NCBI RefSeq assembly: GCF_013359775.1
Contig: NZ_JABMCI010000056.1
Coordinates: 118,003-182,002 of the forward strand
Direction of reading: 5' to 3'
Source of the DNA: Cellulomonas humilata
GTDB lineage: Bacteria; Actinomycetota; Actinomycetes; Actinomycetales; Cellulomonadaceae
DNA: 64,000 bases
Below, in pieces: positions 45,833 through 54,949 of this stretch. The position numbers and the translations under genes were made by a program. The notes below the pieces were generated by a model, which was not told where the DNA came from, did no database searches, and was given only the letters and a program-made list of their open reading frames with translations. The first letter of the stretch is position 1. Every line of letters begins with the position of its first letter.

Positions 45833-46918
45833 TCATGACACTGCCTCGGCTTCGTCTCGTGCCGCACGATCGAGAAGCCGCGCAGCCAGCACGCGCAGCT
45901 CACGCGCGGTCTGCGCCCACGTTCGGATGTCTCGTGCACCCGGCTGCACGCCTTGCCCCACGGCGAGCTCGAGCGCGGAGCTCAGCCTCTCCGGATCCGG
46001 AGCCGAGACGATCAGTCCACGGTGGATGTCGTCGAGGCCACTGTCCGAAGCGACCACGACGGGCACCCCGAAGAACTGAGCCTCGGCAACAGGAAGACCG
46101 AAGCCCTCATCGCTCGACGCCAGAACGACCACGTCGGCTCCCGCGATCGTCGCTTCGTAGGTTGCCGGTTCCACAAACCCGGGCAGCTTCACGGCATCGC
46201 CGATGCCCGCCGCTTCCGCACGCCCACGAAGAGCAGTCGCGTAGTCGCCGCGGGCGCCCAGAACTGTCAGGGTCGCGTCGGCGTGACGGAGCTCAGCGGA
46301 GTCCGAGAGCGCATCGATCACCATCTCCGGCCGCTTGTTCGGGTGGTGCCCGAAGGTCACCAGCGCCGGTGGACCCCCGGTTCGACCGACCGCTCCCCAG
46401 CGTCGCGGATGGTCACGGCCGTTCTCGACCACGACCGGACGTGCGCCTGGGTTGATTGCTTGCGTCTCTGCGCCAGTCTTGCGAGAGATCACTGCGACGC
46501 AGCCGGCCCACCGGACGGATGCACTCCACAGCTGACGGTAGAGGCGCTGAGCCCGGGAGAACTCCTGCGGGTTCTTGACGTGTCGCCAGTCGTGGACGAC
46601 GCACATGCGCGCGGAACGAGGTACGAGCGGGGTGACGATCGGACTTGCTGAGATCACGACATCGGAGCGCGACAGCCAGTACACCAGTGCGGTCCCGAAC
46701 AGCTGAGTCAAGCTCCGACCCACGATGCCTCGGTCGGGTGCTGTTCGAACTCTGACGGTGTCGAGGTCGCGGAACGCTGCGGTAGCCCACGTCCCGCCAA
46801 TCACGATCAGCTGGTCACCGCCGGCGACCTCATGCCATGCACGGACGACCTCGACCGCGTACAGGTTCATCCCGCCCGACTGGTCTGGCGCGCCCATCAC
46901 GTCGAACACGACCTTCAC
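45833..46918 (-). CDS. Glycosyltransferase family 4
   Basis: A 361-aa GT-B retaining glycosyltransferase. Seen: the N-terminal acceptor domain with VMGAPDQSGGMNLYAVEVV, AVISRKTGAETQAINPGA, then the donor domain LVTFGHHPNKRPEMVIDAL and the E-X7-E motif in SSDEGFGLPVAEAQFFG. Sugar specificity is unknown. It overlaps the neighbouring glycosyltransferase gene by 4 bases. A 123-bp gap separates it from the downstream acyltransferase gene. Confidence 0.88.
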   Translation of the reverse strand: MKVVFDVMGAPDQSGGMNLYAVEVVRAWHEVAGGDQLIVIGGTWATAAFRDLDTVRVRTAPDRGIVGRSLTQLFGTALVYWLSRSDVVISASPIVTPLVPRSARMCVVHDWRHVKNPQEFSRAQRLYRQLWSASVRWAGCVAVISRKTGAETQAINPGARPVVVENGRDHPRRWGAVGRTGGPPALVTFGHHPNKRPEMVIDALSDSAELRHADATLTVLGARGDYATALRGRAEAAGIGDAVKLPGFVEPATYEATIAGADVVVLASSDEGFGLPVAEAQFFGVPVVVASDSGLDDIHRGLIVSAPDPERLSSALELAVGQGVQPGARDIRTWAQTARELRVLAARLLDRAARDEAEAVS

Positions 46919-48006
46919 CGTTGACGACCCCCGGGACCACGTGTGTGCGAAGTGCGCGCAGGACTGGCAGTCACCAGACTCAGGATGTCAGTCACCCACG
47001 AGTGGATCGAGTACGCCGAGAAGGATGCAGGAGGAGTTGCGGCCGCACCGGATGCAAGCATCGCCCGCACGGCTTCTGTTGTCGCTGCTGGATCGTCGTG
47101 TGGGACGACCGCGATCCGGTCCGAGTCGTAGAACTGCTCGGCGAGGATGCTGGAGTTCGACGTGACCAGCGCGGCTCCTGAGGCGATCGCTTCGAAGGTC
47201 CTCATGGTGAGGCCGCCCTGTCCTGCCTTCTGCTGATCGACCACGACCCGCGACTGGCGGAACGCCTCAGCGACGGCGCTGCGTGGCAGTTTCGCCGTCG
47301 ACACATGGCGGGTGTCGATCGAGCGGAAGCGCGCGGACCGCACCTTTTGCATCGGCACGTACCAGCGCGCAGGCGCGTAGAGATGAACGAAGGAACTCGG
47401 GAACTCGATCGAGAGCGCTCGGGCGACTGCGTATCGCTCCGGGTTCACCGTCCCGATGAAGGCGACTTCGTGCGAGCGCGCAGCCTCCGGTGCCTGAGGA
47501 GAGAACTCGCTCGTGTAGAAGAGGGGCAGGTACCCCAAGGAGTCGCTCTGAGCAACGTCCTGTCGATCGAACGAGAGAGGAACGTCGACGAGGCCCTCGA
47601 GGTTCGCGTATCCGGCCGACTCGACCAAGGAGTCGTAGGCGTAGTACGTCACCACCGCGCGGGGGTGATCGCGGCGCAGGTCCTCGAGGAAGGACCGAGG
47701 AGTCGACTCTCCCTTGATGACGAGGATGAAGTCGAGATCGAGAGACTCAAGCCGACTGCGCGCCTGACGGAAGTACGTGGCGGCCCATGGCCGCGTGACG
47801 CCCGGGGCCGCGCGTAGCAGGGCTCGTGCAAGTGGGCTATTGGAAGGTCTCTCGTCCAGGAAGTACGTCTCGATCCCGGCGTCTCGGATCGCGTCCGCGA
47901 TCGCGTGCTCGTAGCCGAAGAACGAGGGCGAGATGACGAGCGCCCGACGAATGATCCGAACGTCGCGCTCGTCACTCGCGACTCCGCCGTGTACATCAGC
48001 CGCCAT
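46915..48006 (-). CDS. Glycosyltransferase (CgeB/GT1-like)
   Basis: A 363-aa GT-B protein. The N-terminal half reads RRALVISPSFFGYEHAIADA and VIKGESTPRSFLEDLR; the C-terminal glycosyltransferase domain has LTMRTFEAIASGAALVTS and ILAEQFYDSDRI, as in CgeB-type and DUF3880-containing transferases. ATG 48006 shares one base with the stop of the sugar transferase gene (TGATG). Donor and acceptor unknown. Confidence 0.8.
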   Translation of the reverse strand: MAADVHGGVASDERDVRIIRRALVISPSFFGYEHAIADAIRDAGIETYFLDERPSNSPLARALLRAAPGVTRPWAATYFRQARSRLESLDLDFILVIKGESTPRSFLEDLRRDHPRAVVTYYAYDSLVESAGYANLEGLVDVPLSFDRQDVAQSDSLGYLPLFYTSEFSPQAPEAARSHEVAFIGTVNPERYAVARALSIEFPSSFVHLYAPARWYVPMQKVRSARFRSIDTRHVSTAKLPRSAVAEAFRQSRVVVDQQKAGQGGLTMRTFEAIASGAALVTSNSSILAEQFYDSDRIAVVPHDDPAATTEAVRAMLASGAAATPPASFSAYSIHSWVTDILSLVTASPARTSHTRGPGGRQR

Positions 48007-49517
48007 CAATAGGCTCCTGCAGCGGACACCATGGCCTTGGCTGTCTTCGCGATGATCAGTGCATCGCCGAACAGCGTCCAGTTCTCGACGTAGCTGACGT
48101 CCATACGGATCCCTGCCTCCGGCGACAGATCCGAGCGCCCGGAGATCTGCCACAAGCCGGTGAGCCCTGGCTTCACGAGGAGTCGGCGATGCGCCGCGCG
48201 GTCGTAGTGGGCGACTTCGGCGTCCACCTGAGGTCGTGGCCCGACGAGACTCATCTCGCCGCGAAGCACGTTCAGGAGCTGAGGAAGCTCGTCGAGCGAG
48301 TACCGACGGATCAGGCGCCCCACCTTGGTGACTCGCGGGTCGTTCTTGGGCTTGTAGAACATCCGGATGTCATCGACCCCCTCGAGCGCGAGGACCTCGC
48401 CGAGCCGGGAGTGCGCGTCCGTGACCATCGATCGGAACTTGATCATCTTGAATCGCCGGCCGTCCTTGCCGATCCGCTCCTGCGTATAGAACACGGGTCC
48501 AGCGCTGGTGAGACCGACGAGCGCCGCCAGAACCAAGAGCAGCGGCGAGAGCGTCACGGTGATGACAACCGCAGCCACCCAATCGAACATCGACTTCGCC
48601 ACGTATCGACCACCGGTGAAGCGAGGCTCGTCCACGTACATCAACGGGAGGCCGTTGACCGGCTGCATGATCACGCGCGGCCCAGCCACGTCGAGCAGTG
48701 TCATCGTGAGGGCGAGGTCGATGCCCTTGCCCTCCAGATCCCAGCCGAGCTGGCGGACTGTCTCGGAGGTGATCGTGTCCGCACCCGTCACCGCGACGGC
48801 GGACGCGCCGATCGACTCTGCGATCGCTGCTGCGTGGTTCATCGACCCGAGCACGGGCACCCCGCCGACCATCTCGCCCGCGCTCACCTCGCCGGTGGGG
48901 ACGCACACGCCGACCACCGCATACCCCGCGAGCGGGTTGTGGTGCAGTTCCCCGATCAGCCGTGCCGCCTTGTCGCGATGGCCGATCACCAAGACGCTCG
49001 ACTGCATGTCGCCGCGCCTCCGACGCCGATGGAGCCAGCGCCTCCAGCCGAGCCGGCTCAGGAGGATCAGTACGAGGCCGACCGGCGCTGCGAATCCCAG
49101 ATAGCCGCGCCCGATCTCCATGCGGAACAGGAAGGCGATGACGGCCACGGTGGCGAAGAGCCGCCAGGTGGCGGTGAACACCTGGGAGTACTCCGCGGTG
49201 CCGGAGCCAACTACTCGCCGATCACGGGTACGCCCGAGGGCGAGCGCTGCGAGCCAGGCACCCGCGAGCGTGATCGACACAGCGAGATACGTGGGCGCAA
49301 ACTCGCCCGAAACGGTGGCCAAGCCGGAGATGTCGAACCTCACCAAGTAGGCGACGGCAACGGCTGCAAGGACGGCGAGCGCATCAGTAACCGCAACCCG
49401 CCTCGAGTAGTTTCGCCACCAAGTGCCAGAGCCTGCAGCAATCGGCTGAGGCGCGACTCGGCCCCTCTGGGACGGGATTATCGACGCGCGCTGATGCGTG
49501 GTCTCCTGATCAGTCAT
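48006..49517 (-). CDS. Priming sugar transferase (polyprenyl glycosylphosphotransferase)
   Basis: A 503-aa enzyme that starts the repeat unit by moving a sugar-1-phosphate to undecaprenyl phosphate. About four N-terminal membrane segments, a Rossmann-like CoA-binding-type domain (SVLVIGHRDKAARLIGEL), a fifth hydrophobic segment (VAAVVITVTLSPLLLVLAAL), then the catalytic domain: RIGKDGRRFKMIKFRSM, GEMSLVGPRPQ and KPGLTGLWQISGRSDL. Length and layout are those of WbaP/CpsE enzymes. ATG 49517 is chosen over longer frames. It heads the minus-strand glycan operon and is divergent from the Wzz/BY-kinase. Confidence 0.93.
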   Translation of the reverse strand: MTDQETTHQRASIIPSQRGRVAPQPIAAGSGTWWRNYSRRVAVTDALAVLAAVAVAYLVRFDISGLATVSGEFAPTYLAVSITLAGAWLAALALGRTRDRRVVGSGTAEYSQVFTATWRLFATVAVIAFLFRMEIGRGYLGFAAPVGLVLILLSRLGWRRWLHRRRRRGDMQSSVLVIGHRDKAARLIGELHHNPLAGYAVVGVCVPTGEVSAGEMVGGVPVLGSMNHAAAIAESIGASAVAVTGADTITSETVRQLGWDLEGKGIDLALTMTLLDVAGPRVIMQPVNGLPLMYVDEPRFTGGRYVAKSMFDWVAAVVITVTLSPLLLVLAALVGLTSAGPVFYTQERIGKDGRRFKMIKFRSMVTDAHSRLGEVLALEGVDDIRMFYKPKNDPRVTKVGRLIRRYSLDELPQLLNVLRGEMSLVGPRPQVDAEVAHYDRAAHRRLLVKPGLTGLWQISGRSDLSPEAGIRMDVSYVENWTLFGDALIIAKTAKAMVSAAGAY

Positions 49518-49735
49518 GCCACGCCCCCGCGATCGTCGGCCATCTGGTCTCAGGTCAGCCAAATGAGTGGCAATCGTACCCCGGCATATTGTCGCTAGCA
49601 TTGGCGCGAACGCGACATTTCGCTCACGCCCGGCAACGTCACCCGGAAGATCCTCCGGCAGAGATGGCGACGGGGATCGCATGAGAGAATCGGGCCCGCG
49701 CCACACGTCGTGCGCAGGGGAGCGGGAGAGAGTCC

Positions 49736-51295
49736 GTGGAGCTACAAGACTATTTGGTCATTCTGCGCAAGCGCTGGCTGTCCATACTCGCAATCGCTGT
49801 GCTCAGCGTGGGTGCGGCGATCGCCGCGTCCCTCGCGGCCACGCCGATGTACCAGGCCACGACGCAGCTGTTCGTGTCCGTGCAGGGTGACGCCACGAAC
49901 AGCGACCTTCTCCAGGGTGCCAACTACAGTCGGCAGCAGGTCACGACGTACACACAGCTGGTCACCAGCCCGCTCGTTCTGAGCCCAGTCATCGACGACC
50001 TGGGACTCGATGAGCGCGCCGAGACGCTTGCAGAGCGGGTAGCCGCCGAGTCGCCCGTCAACACATCGCTCATCAACGTCACTGTCACGGACGAGAACCC
50101 CGCCATCGCTGCCGCCCTCGCCGACGCCATCGCCGAAGAGTTCAAGGACGTCATCAGAGAGCTCGAGGCACCCGAGGACGGCACAACCTCCGCCGTGAAG
50201 ATCTCGCTGGTGCGGGACGCGACTGCGCCTCTCGCGCCCGCCTCCCCCAACCTCAAGCTCAACATCGCGCTCGGTCTCTTCCTCGGTCTTGCTCTGGGAA
50301 TCGGCGTGGCCATCCTCCGTGCCATCCTCGACACCCGCGTCCGCTCCGACGCCGACGTCGCCCGCGTCACCGACACCTCCGTCATCGGCATCATCCCGAA
50401 CGACGAGGACGCCCCTCAGCACCCCCTCATCGTGCAGAGCAGCCCGCACAGCCAGCGCTCCGAGGCCTTCCGTCGCCTGCGCACCAACTTGCAGTTCCTC
50501 GACATCGCCGACCGCCCGCAGTCGATCGTCATCACGTCGTCGCTGCCCGGCGAGGGCAAGTCCACGACATCGATCAACGTGGCGATCACCCTGGCGGACG
50601 CAGGCACGCGCGTCGCTCTCATCGATGCGGACCTGCGCCGCCCCTCGGTTGCCAAGTACATGGGCCTCGAGGGCAGCGTCGGCTTGACCACTGTGCTCAT
50701 CGGCCGCGCCAGCGTCGAGGACGTCATCCAGCCCTGGGGGAACGGCTTCCTGCATGTCCTCCCGGCCGGCCAGGTGCCGCCGAATCCCAGCGAGCTGCTC
50801 GGTTCGCTCGCCATGGCGAACTTGCTGGACAAGCTGACCCAGCAGTACGACGTCGTGATCGTGGACACCGCTCCCCTGCTGCCGGTGACGGACGCCGCGA
50901 TCCTTGCCAAGCTGACTGGCGGCGCTCTCCTGGTCGTGGGAGCGGACAAGCTCCACCGCAGCCAGCTGGCCGAGTCCGTGGGCAACCTGGAGACCGTCGG
51001 TGCTCGGATCCTGGGGATCGTGGTGAATCGGCAGCGGCGCAAGCAGGGCGAGCAGTACGCCTACTACGACTACACCCCGACGCCGGCGACGGCCGCCGAC
51101 TCCGGGCGGACGAGCCGAAAGAAGCGCAAGAACCCGATGACGGGCCGGATCCCGAAGGTCACCGAACCGACGGAGGCAATCTCGGGGCCGACCACACTGT
51201 GGCCGGGCGACTCCTTGAGTGAGACACAGCTCAGGGACTTCCGGCGCCAGCAGGCGCAGAGCGCTCCGGCGCAGCACCAGCGCCCGGGCACCTGA
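49736..51295 (+). CDS. Wzz chain-length domain fused to BY-kinase
   Basis: A 519-aa membrane protein regulating polymer length and export. N-terminal Wzz domain: YLVILRKRWLSILAIAVLSV (first membrane segment) and a second at about residues 178-198. The cytoplasmic tyrosine kinase has Walker A LPGEGKSTTSINVA (about residue 270), Walker A' LIDADLRRPS and Walker B VVIVDTAPLLP. The C-terminal tail has a Tyr cluster, YAYYDY, the likely autophosphorylation site, then a long basic tail. It ends in a hairpin, and its phosphatase partner may be the protein at 54280. Confidence 0.93.
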   Translation: MELQDYLVILRKRWLSILAIAVLSVGAAIAASLAATPMYQATTQLFVSVQGDATNSDLLQGANYSRQQVTTYTQLVTSPLVLSPVIDDLGLDERAETLAERVAAESPVNTSLINVTVTDENPAIAAALADAIAEEFKDVIRELEAPEDGTTSAVKISLVRDATAPLAPASPNLKLNIALGLFLGLALGIGVAILRAILDTRVRSDADVARVTDTSVIGIIPNDEDAPQHPLIVQSSPHSQRSEAFRRLRTNLQFLDIADRPQSIVITSSLPGEGKSTTSINVAITLADAGTRVALIDADLRRPSVAKYMGLEGSVGLTTVLIGRASVEDVIQPWGNGFLHVLPAGQVPPNPSELLGSLAMANLLDKLTQQYDVVIVDTAPLLPVTDAAILAKLTGGALLVVGADKLHRSQLAESVGNLETVGARILGIVVNRQRRKQGEQYAYYDYTPTPATAADSGRTSRKKRKNPMTGRIPKVTEPTEAISGPTTLWPGDSLSETQLRDFRRQQAQSAPAQHQRPGT

Positions 51296-51310
51296 CCGCA
51301 CCACGTCTTC

Positions 51311-51348
51311 GACGACGGCCTCGGACCTCACGGTCCGGGGCCGTCGTC
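51311..51348 (+). terminator. Hairpin after Wzz/BY-kinase gene
   Basis: A 17-bp stem (one G-T pair), GACGACGGCCTCGGACC with its complement, and a 4-base loop, 15 bp past the stop codon. Confidence 0.75.
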
Positions 51349-51349
51349 G

Positions 51350-51613
51350 TCTCCCGATGGGGAGCTGCTCGTGGCATCACGCCATCGCCTGGGCCGGGGC
51401 CAACGTCGTTGTGGCCTTCTGGCGCGAGCGCACGCAGAGGCCGGTCGATCGGCCGGGTGCGATCGACGCGTTCTCGGATCGGCGCGGTCTGGACGCTAGC
51501 GCTGCCGGCCAGAGCGCCGCACCCCCGCCGTCGCCGACATCAGGAACTGCGTGGCGGGCTCGACTTCGGCACCGACCGCGAGAAGCGTCTGCCGCTGACA
51601 CGCCCTGGACGCA
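51350..51613. other. Intergenic spacer without a supportable gene
   Basis: Open frames exist on both strands but none has a ribosome site, a recognisable domain or sensible composition. I see no insertion-sequence end either. Confidence 0.4.
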
Positions 51614-51647
51614 CGAGAGCCCCGCACCATCAGGTGCGGGGCTCTCG
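51614..51647 (-). terminator. Hairpin after the small surface-protein gene
   Basis: A perfect 15-bp stem, CGAGAGCCCCGCACC and its complement, with a 4-base loop, 18 bp past the stop of the gene at 51665 (minus strand). Confidence 0.85.
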
Positions 51648-51664
51648 GTGAGGTGCTAGGCCAT

Positions 51665-52186
51665 TCAGGCCGCGGCGCCAGCCTGACGACGACGGGCGAC
51701 GACGACGCCGCCAGCGCCGACGAGCACCAGCGCACCGGCGCCGAGGGCGATCGGCAGCGCGTTCGAGCCGGTCGAGCTCAGGCTGCCCGCGGCACCCGCG
51801 GCGGCCGCGACGGACACGGTCTGGGTGCTGAGGACGGCGCCCGAGGCGGTGTCGGTGGCGACGAGGGTGTAGGTGCCAGCCTGGCTCAGCGTCACCGTGA
51901 AGACCGCGACACCGGAGGCATTCGTGACCTTGGCGAGCGACTTCGTCCCGGCGATCGTGATCGCCGAGTCGGGGATGGAGGCCGGGTTGCTCGTGATGGT
52001 CAGCGTCACTGAGGCTCCGGCAGGGCCGACGACCGTGACGGTGAAGCTCTCACCGGCGGCGGGCGTGGTGTCGGACACCGTGCCCTTGTTGGTGTAGTCA
52101 CTGGCGCCGTACGAGAAGGCGGCAGACGGGACGAGCGCGAGTGCCACGGCAGCAACTGCGACCAGAGCGGTGCGACGAATCTTCAT
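51665..52186 (-). CDS. Small surface protein with sortase-like tail
   Basis: A 173-aa exported protein. Signal peptide RRTALVAVAAVALALVPSAAF; an Ig-like beta domain (SFTVTVVGPAGASVTLTITS; GVAVFTVTLSQAGTYTLVAT); C-terminal LSSTG, a hydrophobic segment (ALGAGALVLVGAGGVVVA) and RRRQAG. This is a sortase-substrate layout with a non-canonical motif. It lies 66 bp downstream of the second DUF4012 gene, mirroring the pair at 29.7-32.3 kb. Confidence 0.78.
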   Translation of the reverse strand: MKIRRTALVAVAAVALALVPSAAFSYGASDYTNKGTVSDTTPAAGESFTVTVVGPAGASVTLTITSNPASIPDSAITIAGTKSLAKVTNASGVAVFTVTLSQAGTYTLVATDTASGAVLSTQTVSVAAAAGAAGSLSSTGSNALPIALGAGALVLVGAGGVVVARRRQAGAAA

Positions 52187-52252
52187 TTGGGTGTCCCCCC
52201 GGACGGTCGTGTTACAGGAGTGGCGAGATGTGACTAGGGGCAACCGTACCTG

Positions 52253-54118
52253 CTACTTCTCACATGCGGAACCCAGGACCACGTCACCCTTTTGCCGGGC
52301 AGTAGGAGTGGATCGGATATGCACGTTTCCGGCTTGTTTCTTGCCGGTCACGATCTGCATGTCCAGCGTCCCACTCTCGCCCGGTTTGAGCGTAAATGTC
52401 CGAGCCCCTACTCCTAGATTCTCGTGCACCTGGGCGTTCAACCCCTGCGGATCAGGTTTCACCCGAACCGTTTCGATACCGCCCCCGTCGGGCGCATATA
52501 TCAACACATTTGTCCGAATTTCACCGACGGGCACAATGTCGTCGAAGCCCACCAGGTAGGTGGGCAGCTCGGCCGCGTCGGCTGGCGCGTTGTACGCCAG
52601 CGTCACCATCGCGTGCACGATCTGGGACCCGTCCGGCCGGCACTCCGTCGCCTCCGCGTCAACGGTCAGATCCAGGTAGTAGCCGAGCTTCGCCTGTGTC
52701 CCGTCGTTCAGGTAGACGCCGATCACAGCCGAGTCGCCATCGGCCCCACGGAGCGCACCGCCGAGGACGGTCGGCGCCAGGCGCGCCTGCTCGTCCTCGT
52801 CGGCGGACCACACCATGAGCCGGCCCTGCCGGGCTGCCTCGGCCAGCGCGTCCATCACGCCAGGAGCGTCGCCCTGCCCGCCGACGACCGCGGCGAACAC
52901 CGAGCGGGACGTGTCGGAGAAGAACGCGTCCTGCTCCTGGGGGTCCTCGATGTCCAGGTAGACCTGGTTGAGCAGGGTCTGCGCGGCGTCGTCACCTCCC
53001 AGGGAGCTGCCGTCGGAGAGCGTCACGGGGCCTGTCGCCTTGAGGACTAGGCCGAGCGCGACGGGGTCCATGGACAGGACGCCGTCGATGGACCCGCCCA
53101 CCTTCTGCTCCCAGATGGCCTTGGCCAGCGCACCGGTGCGGGGGAAGTCGGGTGTGAAGGTGACGTCGCGCATGTCGGTGCCCAGCAGGGGGCCGAACAG
53201 GGCGTTCTCGGCGTCCGTGAGGGGCAGGGCAGGCTCCGCCAGCCCGCTGAGCGAGCCCCCCGCCCGTTCTTCGACCACGGTGACCGCACCGGCGTCGGCG
53301 TGCAGGAGCAGCACCGAGCCGGGAATGCCGCCGGTGGCGCGCTGCTCCGCGTTGTTCTGGACCAGTACCAGGTAGTTGCGCGGCCCCTCGGCGCCCATCA
53401 TCGCGGGCACCAGCAGCGCGGCGCGGGCGGCGGTGGCGGTGGTCACGGCGACGTCGGCCACCTGATCGCGCAGGGTCTCGACGGGTTCGGCGACGAGGGC
53501 CAGCAGCGAGGACGTGTCGAGGTCCTCGAGCCGCTGGGCGGTGAGCTGCACGGAGTCGTCGGCCGCGACGATGGCGGGCGCGGCGTCCTGGAGGGGGCGC
53601 AGGTCCACCCGCCCGTCGACGGGTGCCAGCGCCGCGGGGTCGACGAGGGTCGTGGCCTGCATGAGGGACGGCAGGGCGTTCTGCGCGAGGTCGTCGACCG
53701 CGTCGGCCACGGTGTGCACGGCCCGGACGTTCGGTCCGACCCACGGCAGGACGCCCGCCAGGGTCCACGCGGGTCCCTGGGTGGACCGGGCGGCCGTCGA
53801 GGAGTGCGCCTGGAGCTGGACCAGGGTCCGGTCGGCGGCGGCCGAGTCACCTGCCGTGACCTGCGCCTGCAGGTCCTTCACGTCGGCGCGGGCGGCCTCG
53901 AGGGCGTCGGCGGCGCGCAGCGCGTCGGTGGCCAGCCAGACGCCCAGGCCGACGACGACCAGCAGCGCGAGGCCGCAGCCGACGAGCACGAGGCGGACCG
54001 TGCGGCGGCGGCGCGCGCGGACGTAGCTGGTGCGTCGGCGGCGGACCGTCTCCGGGTGCTGCGGCGCCTCCGGGACCGGCTGACCGTTCCAGTCGGATCC
54101 CCACCCAGGGTGCGTCAC
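52253..54118 (-). CDS. DUF4012 domain membrane-anchored protein, second copy
   Basis: A 621-aa paralogue of the protein at 30518. A cytoplasmic Arg-rich N-terminus, one membrane segment (LVLVGCGLALLVVVGLGVWLA, split about residues 42-62), then the extracytoplasmic DUF4012 region: GAEGPRNYLVLVQNNAEQRA, GGIPGSVLLLHADAG, FTPDFPRTGALAKAIWEQKV and VDGVLSMDPVALGLVLKATG-type sequence. GTG 54118 is chosen by fit to the paralogue. Upstream is TACGAT, a possible -10 box on the minus strand. Role unknown. Confidence 0.85.
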   Translation of the reverse strand: MTHPGWGSDWNGQPVPEAPQHPETVRRRRTSYVRARRRRTVRLVLVGCGLALLVVVGLGVWLATDALRAADALEAARADVKDLQAQVTAGDSAAADRTLVQLQAHSSTAARSTQGPAWTLAGVLPWVGPNVRAVHTVADAVDDLAQNALPSLMQATTLVDPAALAPVDGRVDLRPLQDAAPAIVAADDSVQLTAQRLEDLDTSSLLALVAEPVETLRDQVADVAVTTATAARAALLVPAMMGAEGPRNYLVLVQNNAEQRATGGIPGSVLLLHADAGAVTVVEERAGGSLSGLAEPALPLTDAENALFGPLLGTDMRDVTFTPDFPRTGALAKAIWEQKVGGSIDGVLSMDPVALGLVLKATGPVTLSDGSSLGGDDAAQTLLNQVYLDIEDPQEQDAFFSDTSRSVFAAVVGGQGDAPGVMDALAEAARQGRLMVWSADEDEQARLAPTVLGGALRGADGDSAVIGVYLNDGTQAKLGYYLDLTVDAEATECRPDGSQIVHAMVTLAYNAPADAAELPTYLVGFDDIVPVGEIRTNVLIYAPDGGGIETVRVKPDPQGLNAQVHENLGVGARTFTLKPGESGTLDMQIVTGKKQAGNVHIRSTPTARQKGDVVLGSACEK

Positions 54119-54279
54119 GACGTATCTCTCCCCCTGGCCGGAACGTCGCCCGGCAGGGCGACCGCGGTCGGAATCGTACCGGCGCGTCCTGAGTCCCCCT
54201 GTGCGGGTGGGTGGAAACTCTGCGCCGATCGGGTCACTCGATGCCCGGATGTGCGTCCCGGGACCGCAAGATAGTGGCC

Positions 54280-54894
54280 ATGACCCCCCGTGACCCCGCC
54301 GAGCCCCTGCGCGTCCTCGTGGTCTGCACGGGCAACATCTGCCGGTCGCCGGCCGTCGAGCGACTGCTCGCCGCCGGCCTCGGGGCGGCGTACCAGGGGC
54401 GTGACGGCGGCGGCCTGGCACCGGCGATCGAGGTGGGGTCCGCCGGCACCGGGGCGATGGTCGGCTGGCCGATGCCCGACGAGATGGCCGCCCTGGTCGC
54501 CTCGCAGGGGGTGTCCCCCGACGGCTTCGCGGCGCGCCAGCTGACCCCGGGCATGGTGCAGCAGGCCGACCTGGTGCTGGCGCTGACTCGGCGGCACCGG
54601 TCGGCGATCGTCGAGCTGGTCCCCGCCGCGGTCCGGCGCACATTCACGCTGCGCGAGCTGGCGCGGCTCGTCGGCGACATCGACCCCGCCACCCTCCCCG
54701 GCGCCAACGCGACCACCGCGGACCGTCTCCGGGCGCTCGTGCCGGTCGCGGCCACGCGCCGCGGGCTGTCCGCGCACCGCCCGGCCGACGACGACGTGAT
54801 CGACCCCTACAGCGGCGACGAGGCGGTCTACCGGAAGTCGTTCGGTCAGCTGCTCCCCGCCGTCGAGACGATCGTCGCGGCCGTCCGCCGCTGA
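54280..54894 (+). CDS. Low-molecular-weight protein tyrosine phosphatase
   Basis: A 204-aa phosphatase. The P-loop VVCTGNICRSP carries the nucleophile C16 and R22. The late IDPYSGDE segment supplies the general acid. The middle TPGMVQQADLVLALTRRHRSAI is typical of the Wzb/PtpA group. About 30 residues longer than many family members because of an insert near residue 35. Wzb-type phosphatases reset BY-kinases; the kinase at 49736 is the likely partner. Confidence 0.88.
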   Translation: MTPRDPAEPLRVLVVCTGNICRSPAVERLLAAGLGAAYQGRDGGGLAPAIEVGSAGTGAMVGWPMPDEMAALVASQGVSPDGFAARQLTPGMVQQADLVLALTRRHRSAIVELVPAAVRRTFTLRELARLVGDIDPATLPGANATTADRLRALVPVAATRRGLSAHRPADDDVIDPYSGDEAVYRKSFGQLLPAVETIVAAVRR

Positions 54895-54903
54895 GCTCGC
54901 ATG

Positions 54904-54938
54904 CCGGAGGCCGGGTCCGTGACGGACCCGGCCTCCGG
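54904..54938. terminator. Bidirectional hairpin
   Basis: CCGGAGGCCGGGTCC and its complement form a near-perfect stem with a short loop between the convergent phosphatase and permease genes. Confidence 0.85.
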
Positions 54939-54949
54939 TGCGTGCGCGG

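Noticed and set aside
51377..51659. Short frames in the spacer after the BY-kinase
   Set aside because: No ribosome site, no homology pattern, and a terminator on each side.
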